From Actinomycetes bacterium (GTDB lineage Bacteria > Actinomycetota > Actinomycetes > Streptosporangiales > Streptosporangiaceae), in NCBI GenBank assembly GCA_025964635.1, contig JAOPYP010000270.1, positions 1 through 8,832 on the forward strand: DNA of 8,832 nt, given 5' to 3'. The position numbers and the translations under genes were made by a program. Shown one piece after another: positions 5,443 to 8,832 of this stretch. The notes beneath the pieces are model-generated. The model did no database searches and was not told where the DNA came from. It saw nothing but the letters and a program-made list of their open reading frames with translations. Every line of letters begins with the position of its first letter. The first letter of the stretch is position 1.

Positions 5443-5960
5443 GGGCTCATTTTCTCCTGGGACGGGCTCAGGTGAAGGCGCCCGATGATCTCGTCCACGG
5501 CCTGGTCCGGCGGGAGAGTCGACTCCAGCACCAGGATGTGCTCGGGGGGCTGCGGGCTCTCCAGGTCGGCAAACTGGCTGTCCAGCAGGGCAGCCGGGAA
5601 GAAATGCCCATGCCGGGCGCGCAGCCGGGCCTCCAGCATGTCCCGGCTGGCGTGCAGGAACACCATGCGGGCGCCGCGCCGCCCGGCCAGCAGTTCCTCG
5701 CGGTAGGACCGTTTCAGCGCGGAGCAGGCCAGCACCGCGGACTCGCCCGCGGCGGCGTACTCGTCCATCCGCGCCGCCACCGCGGCCAGCCAGGGCCGCC
5801 GGTCAGCGTCGGACAGCGGATGACCCGCCCGCATCTTGGCGATGTTCGCCGCCGGGTGCAATGCGTCCGCGTCGGTGAAGGGCCAGCCGAGCCTGCCCGC
5901 CAGCAGCGCACCGACTGTCGACTTGCCGCTGCCGGACACGCCGGCCACGACCACGATCAT
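5439..5960 (-). CDS. gntK: gluconokinase
   Basis: This 173-residue P-loop kinase matches the usual length of bacterial thermoresistant-type gluconokinases. It phosphorylates D-gluconate with ATP to 6-phosphogluconate, feeding the pentose phosphate or Entner-Doudoroff pathway in the cytosol. The Walker A motif GVSGSGKST is at 7-15. Family signatures follow: DADALHPAANIAKM (30-43), HPLSDADRRPWL (47-58), CSALKRSYRE (79-88) and the HFFPAALLDSQFADLE segment. The start is ATG 5960; the frame extends 24 codons further upstream, but that part is Gly/Ala-rich with no family match, and the P-loop strand begins right at MIVVVAG. The Shine-Dalgarno is weak. The gene ends within the ATG of the downstream smr gene. 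No gluconate transporter or GntR regulator is seen next to it. Confidence 0.95.
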   Translation of the reverse strand: MIVVVAGVSGSGKSTVGALLAGRLGWPFTDADALHPAANIAKMRAGHPLSDADRRPWLAAVAARMDEYAAAGESAVLACSALKRSYREELLAGRRGARMVFLHASRDMLEARLRARHGHFFPAALLDSQFADLESPQPPEHILVLESTLPPDQAVDEIIGRLHLSPSQEKMSP

Positions 5961-6104
5961 GGCCGCGAGCTTACCGGCGGCCGGCCGGGCCCACCCCCCG
6001 CAGCCTTGGCCGATGCCCTTCGCGGCGGGCACCCCCCACTGTTAGTGTCGTGTGGCCACGGGACGGCGGTGGGCCTGTCCCGGCCGTCAGAACCAGGAGA
6101 TGGG

Positions 6105-7508
6105 ATGCGAGTGCGCCGCCCCCTGTCCATTGCCGTGGGCTCGGCCGCCCTGGCCGCCGCGGTCGCGGGCAGCACCTCAGCCGCGGGCGGTGCCGCCACC
6201 GTGGCCGCGACGGCCACGGTGGCCATCAGCCCGGCCGCGGTCCATGTCCGGCAGGCTACGGCGGCCCCGCCCAGCACCGCTTACTGCGAGGCGCACTACC
6301 AGATCGCCTGCTACCAGCCCGCCCAGGTCCGGGCCGCCTACAACCTGGGCCCGCTGACGGCCAGAGGCATCACCGGCAAGGGCCAGACGATCGTCATCGT
6401 GGACTCCTACGGATCCCCGACCGTCCGCCACGACCTCAGCGTGTTCGACAAGAGGTTCCACCTGCCCGGCCCGCCGTCGCTGAGAGTGATCCAGCCGGCC
6501 GGCCGGGTGCCGAAGTACCGCCCCACCTCCAACCGGGAAGGCTGGGCCGGGGAGACCGCGCTGGACGTCGAGTGGTCGCACGCGATGGCGCCGGGCGCGA
6601 ACATTCTCGTGGTGGAGACGCCGACCTCGGAGAACGAGGGCACGACCGGCTTCCCGGCGATCGTCAAGGCTGAGACGTACGTGATCGACCATCACCTCGG
6701 CGGCGTGATCAGCCAGAGCTTCAGCGCGACCGAGCAGACCTTCCCGTCCAAGAAGGCCCTGCTCAACCTGCGCGGCGCGTACAAGGATGCCGCCAGGAAG
6801 GGCGTGACCGTGCTGACCGCGACCGGCGACAGCGGCGCGGCCGACGTCAAGTTCGACCAGAGCACCTACTACCTGCACCCGGTGACCTCGTGGCCGGACA
6901 GCGACCCGCTGGTGACCGGGGTCGGCGGCACCCAGCTGCGCCAGTCGGCCAAGGGCGCGTGGCACTCCGTCGCGTGGAACGACACCTACAACGTCCCCAC
7001 CCAGCAGTACATCTTCGGCAGCAAGGGCCCGAACCCGCTGGCCGGCGGAGGCGGGAAGTCCGTGATGTTCACCCGGCCCCGCTACCAGAATGGCGTGGCG
7101 GGCGTGACCGGGGGCCAGCGCGGCGTGCCGGACATCTCGATGAGCGGGGCCTGCAACGGCGCGGTGGACATGTACCAGAGCTTCCCGGGCCAGCCGGCCG
7201 GCTGGTACCCGACCTGCGGTACCAGCGAGGCCACCCCGCTGTTCGCCGGCGTGGTCGCCCTGGCTGACCAGGTCGCCGGGCACCCGCTGGGCCTGATCAA
7301 CCCGGCGCTGTACCGGATGTCGGCGATGGGCAAGGCTGCGGGCATCGTGGACGTGACCACGGGCAGCAACACGGTCTCGTTCAGCCAGGGCGGCACGGCG
7401 CACACCGTGGCCGGCTTCCGCGCCCGGACCGGGTACGACCTCGCCTCCGGGGTCGGCACCGTCAACGCGGCCCGGTTCGTGCCGGAACTGGCGCACCTGG
7501 CCGGCTAG
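6105..7508 (+). CDS. secreted S53 (sedolisin-type) peptidase lacking a prodomain
   Basis: This 467-residue serine-carboxyl peptidase has a Sec signal peptide (MRVRRP, then a hydrophobic stretch 7-22, probable cleavage around 23-30), so it should be extracellular. The catalytic set is present: Glu150 and Asp154 in GETALDVEW, Asp242 (oxyanion) in TATGDSGA and Ser374 in CGTSEATP. Near the C-terminus, DVTTGSN and TGYDLASGVGTVNA match the family's calcium-site region. Sedolisins are acid-acting endopeptidases related to subtilisin. Most have an activation prodomain of about 150-200 residues; here only about 50 residues lie between the signal and the catalytic domain, with Cys61 and Cys69 possibly forming a disulfide. 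ATG 6105 has AGGAGA at 6095-6100. The open frame further upstream is antisense to gntK and not coding. It diverges from gntK and precedes sigK by 59 bp. Confidence 0.92.
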   Translation: MRVRRPLSIAVGSAALAAAVAGSTSAAGGAATVAATATVAISPAAVHVRQATAAPPSTAYCEAHYQIACYQPAQVRAAYNLGPLTARGITGKGQTIVIVDSYGSPTVRHDLSVFDKRFHLPGPPSLRVIQPAGRVPKYRPTSNREGWAGETALDVEWSHAMAPGANILVVETPTSENEGTTGFPAIVKAETYVIDHHLGGVISQSFSATEQTFPSKKALLNLRGAYKDAARKGVTVLTATGDSGAADVKFDQSTYYLHPVTSWPDSDPLVTGVGGTQLRQSAKGAWHSVAWNDTYNVPTQQYIFGSKGPNPLAGGGGKSVMFTRPRYQNGVAGVTGGQRGVPDISMSGACNGAVDMYQSFPGQPAGWYPTCGTSEATPLFAGVVALADQVAGHPLGLINPALYRMSAMGKAAGIVDVTTGSNTVSFSQGGTAHTVAGFRARTGYDLASGVGTVNAARFVPELAHLAG

Positions 7509-7533
7509 CCGTCCGCCGCCGCGGCACCCGGAC

Positions 7534-7560
7534 CCATCCGGTCAGCCGGAAGCTCCGAAT
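7534..7560 (+). promoter_or_regulatory. SigK-like promoter CCATCC-N15-CCGAAT upstream of sigK
   Basis: CCATCC (7534-7539) and CCGAAT (7555-7560) are separated by 15 bp. As I recall it, the mycobacterial SigK promoter consensus has CCATCC-type -35 and CCGAAT-type -10 boxes; the spacer here may be a base or two shorter. The -10 ends 7 bp before the sigK ATG (7568), so transcription would begin at or next to the start codon, giving a leaderless mRNA. This agrees with the lack of a Shine-Dalgarno. The simplest reading is positive autoregulation of sigK-rskA. The -35 overlaps a small dyad, CCGGA-CCCA-TCCGG (7528-7541). Confidence 0.6.
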
Positions 7561-7567
7561 ACCAGCT

Positions 7568-8167
7568 ATGAGCACACAGGACGTGCCCCAGTCCCGCCCG
7601 GGTCCCCGGCCCGTGCCGGGACGTGAGGAAGACCTGGCTGATCTGCTCACCCTGGTGGCCCGGGGTGACGAGCCGGCCTTCGAAGCCGCGTACGACCGGC
7701 TGGCCCGCCCCGTCTACGGCCTGATCCGCAAGGTGGTGCGCGACCCGGCCCAGTCCGAGGAAGTCGCGCAGGAGGTCCTGCTGGAGGTCTGGCGCAGTGC
7801 GTCACGCTTCGACGTCAGCCGGGGCAGCGCGATGACCTGGGTGATGACGATCGCGCACCGGCGGGCCGTCGACCGGGTGCGCTCGGCGAGCGCGGAGACC
7901 CAGCGGGAGCAGAAGGTCAGCAGCGTCGCGCCGGTGCCCCCGGACGGGGTCGCGGAGACGGTGGAGTCGCGGCTGGACGCCGAGCGGGTGCGCCACTGCC
8001 TGGACTCGCTGACCGGGCTGCAGCGGCAGTCGATCACCCTGGCCTACTACGGCGGGTACACGTATCCGGAGGTCGCGTCGCTGCTCAGCACGGCCCTGGG
8101 AACGATCAAGACCCGCGTCCGGGACGGCTTGATCCGGATGCGCGACTGCATGGGGGTGAGCTGGTGA
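7568..8167 (+). CDS. sigK: ECF RNA polymerase sigma factor, SigK type
   Basis: This 199-residue group 4 (ECF) sigma factor consists of sigma-2 and sigma-4 with no sigma-3. Sigma-2 spans about 36-106, including DPAQSEEVAQEVLLEVW (59-75) and the -10 recognition helix region GSAMTWVMTIAHRRAVDRVR. A linker follows at 107-143. Sigma-4 spans about 144-196, with LQRQSITLAYYGGYTYPEVA and the helix-turn-helix end LGTIKTRVRDGLIRMR (177-192). These sequences and the adjacent RskA-type gene place it with the SigK/ECF19-like factors, which are held inactive by a membrane anti-sigma factor and released by a signal, proposed to be redox or proteolytic. ATG 7568 is chosen because the promoter sits just upstream. 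It overlaps rskA by GTGA. Target genes cannot be named; no other copy of the promoter motif was found by eye in this window. Confidence 0.92.
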   Translation: MSTQDVPQSRPGPRPVPGREEDLADLLTLVARGDEPAFEAAYDRLARPVYGLIRKVVRDPAQSEEVAQEVLLEVWRSASRFDVSRGSAMTWVMTIAHRRAVDRVRSASAETQREQKVSSVAPVPPDGVAETVESRLDAERVRHCLDSLTGLQRQSITLAYYGGYTYPEVASLLSTALGTIKTRVRDGLIRMRDCMGVSW

Positions 8168-8832
8168 AACTCGGCCGCCATGGGAAAGCAGGCCGCCATG
8201 ACCTGCACGGGCTGACCGGCGCGTACGCGCTGGACGCCCTGACCGGGCTGGAACTGGACCAGTTCGAGCTTCATCTGCACGGCTGCCTGCCGTGCGAGAA
8301 CGAGGCTCGCGGCTTCCGGGAGACCGCGACCAGGCTGGCCCTGGCCGTGGCCGCCAGCCCGCCACCCGGGCTGCGTGAGCGGGTGCTCACCGCCGCCTCC
8401 GTCACCCGGCAGCTCCCGCCCGAGGTAGGCCAGGCGGAGCCGTCCCGGCTGCGGCCCGCCCGGAGCCCGTGGCTGCCCCGGATAGCGGCCGCCGTGGCTG
8501 CGGCCGCCGTGGCGGCCGCAGTGGCGCTCGGGGTCGTGCAGTCCTCCACCCAGCAGCAGCTGGACCAGGTCCAGGCCGAGAACCGGTCGGTCGCCGCGGT
8601 ACTGGCCGCGCCGGACGCCCGGCTGGCCGCGCACCGCACCACGGCCGGCGGGGTGGCCACCGTGGTCGCCTCCCCATCCCGGCACGCGCTGGTCATCAGC
8701 ACGTCCGGGCTGCCCGCGCTGAGCGGCGGCAAGGTCTACGAGCTGTGGTTCGTGTCCGGCCGGACCGCCCGCCGGGCCGGGCTGCTGCCGGCCCCGGCCG
8801 CCGGGCGGAGGGCGCCCCTGCTGGCGGCCGGC
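8164..8832 (+). CDS. rskA: anti-sigma-K factor RskA-like protein (3' end outside window)
   Basis: This frame is open from GTG 8164 to the window edge (223 codons, no stop), and the C-terminus is missing. The N-terminal cytoplasmic part is an anti-sigma zinc-finger-like domain: GAYALDALTGLELDQFELH, then His37-x3-Cys41-x2-Cys44, with an upstream His12 or His15. This is the zinc-binding ZAS pattern that clamps ECF sigma factors. One Ala/Val-rich transmembrane helix follows at about 104-127. The extracytoplasmic RskA domain then begins, with the typical KVYELWFVSG segment near 197-206 and a short coiled segment (QQQLDQVQAENRS). The start overlaps the sigK stop (GTGA), with GGGGTGAG just upstream serving as ribosome binding site, so translation is coupled to sigK and the two proteins should be made together. 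Confidence 0.9.
   Translation, partial: MKLGRHGKAGRHDLHGLTGAYALDALTGLELDQFELHLHGCLPCENEARGFRETATRLALAVAASPPPGLRERVLTAASVTRQLPPEVGQAEPSRLRPARSPWLPRIAAAVAAAAVAAAVALGVVQSSTQQQLDQVQAENRSVAAVLAAPDARLAAHRTTAGGVATVVASPSRHALVISTSGLPALSGGKVYELWFVSGRTARRAGLLPAPAAGRRAPLLAAG

Noticed and set aside
5472..6104. Rightward frame open upstream of the S53 peptidase, which could have encoded a prodomain
   Set aside because: It is antisense to gntK, contains no prodomain-like sequence, and the signal peptide with its ribosome binding site starts at 6105.
8485..8513. Tandem GCGGCCGCCGTGGC repeat (two copies, 15-bp period)
   Set aside because: It lies in frame within the Ala/Val-rich transmembrane helix of the RskA-like protein and is explained by codon use for repeated Ala-Ala-Val.
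1..8832. CRISPR array, tRNA or rRNA genes
   Set aside because: No regularly spaced repeats and no tRNA or rRNA signatures were seen on either strand.

Overview
The window comes from a very GC-rich genome with almost exclusive G/C in third codon positions, GTG starts, apparently leaderless genes and a SigK/RskA-type ECF sigma/anti-sigma pair. Together these indicate an actinobacterium. The families seen would fit a filamentous soil actinomycete (Streptosporangiales or Streptomyces-like), but the exact lineage is a guess.

Left part (1-2633): the C-terminal end of a HAD hydrolase, a short degenerate tandem repeat, a small leftward gene for a probable zinc-binding protein, then rightward genes for a quinone oxidoreductase (MDR/zeta-crystallin type) and a carbon-nitrogen hydrolase (nitrilase superfamily). 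The small leftward gene and the oxidoreductase diverge from a 59-bp gap in which two -10 hexamers overlap on opposite strands.

Middle (2634-4458): an SMP-30/gluconolactonase gene and a small VOC/glyoxalase gene diverge from an 84-bp spacer. That spacer carries a perfect palindrome, TCTTGA-CA-TCAAGA, overlapping both likely -10 elements, so one dimeric regulator probably controls both genes. A leftward four-helix membrane protein of the holin-superfamily-IV type follows, facing the VOC gene across a strong hairpin.

Intergenic block (4459-5187): about 730 bp without a convincing protein gene. It contains an AT-rich island with palindromes and then about 300 bp dense in complementary segments: a 13-bp hairpin, a 10-bp helix with G-U pairs and a GAAA-capped stem. 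I consider this a candidate structured RNA. It is the least explained part of the window.

Right part (5188-8832): a leftward gntK-smr pair with an ATGA overlap (gluconokinase and a stand-alone Smr domain protein), then a rightward secreted S53 (sedolisin-type) peptidase that has no activation prodomain. The sigK-like and rskA-like genes overlap by GTGA, and rskA runs off the window. Just before sigK lies a CCATCC-N15-CCGAAT element resembling the mycobacterial SigK promoter, placed so that the transcript would be nearly leaderless, which suggests autoregulation. Gluconolactonase and gluconokinase in one window could act in sequence (gluconolactone to gluconate to 6-phosphogluconate), but they are in separate transcription units.
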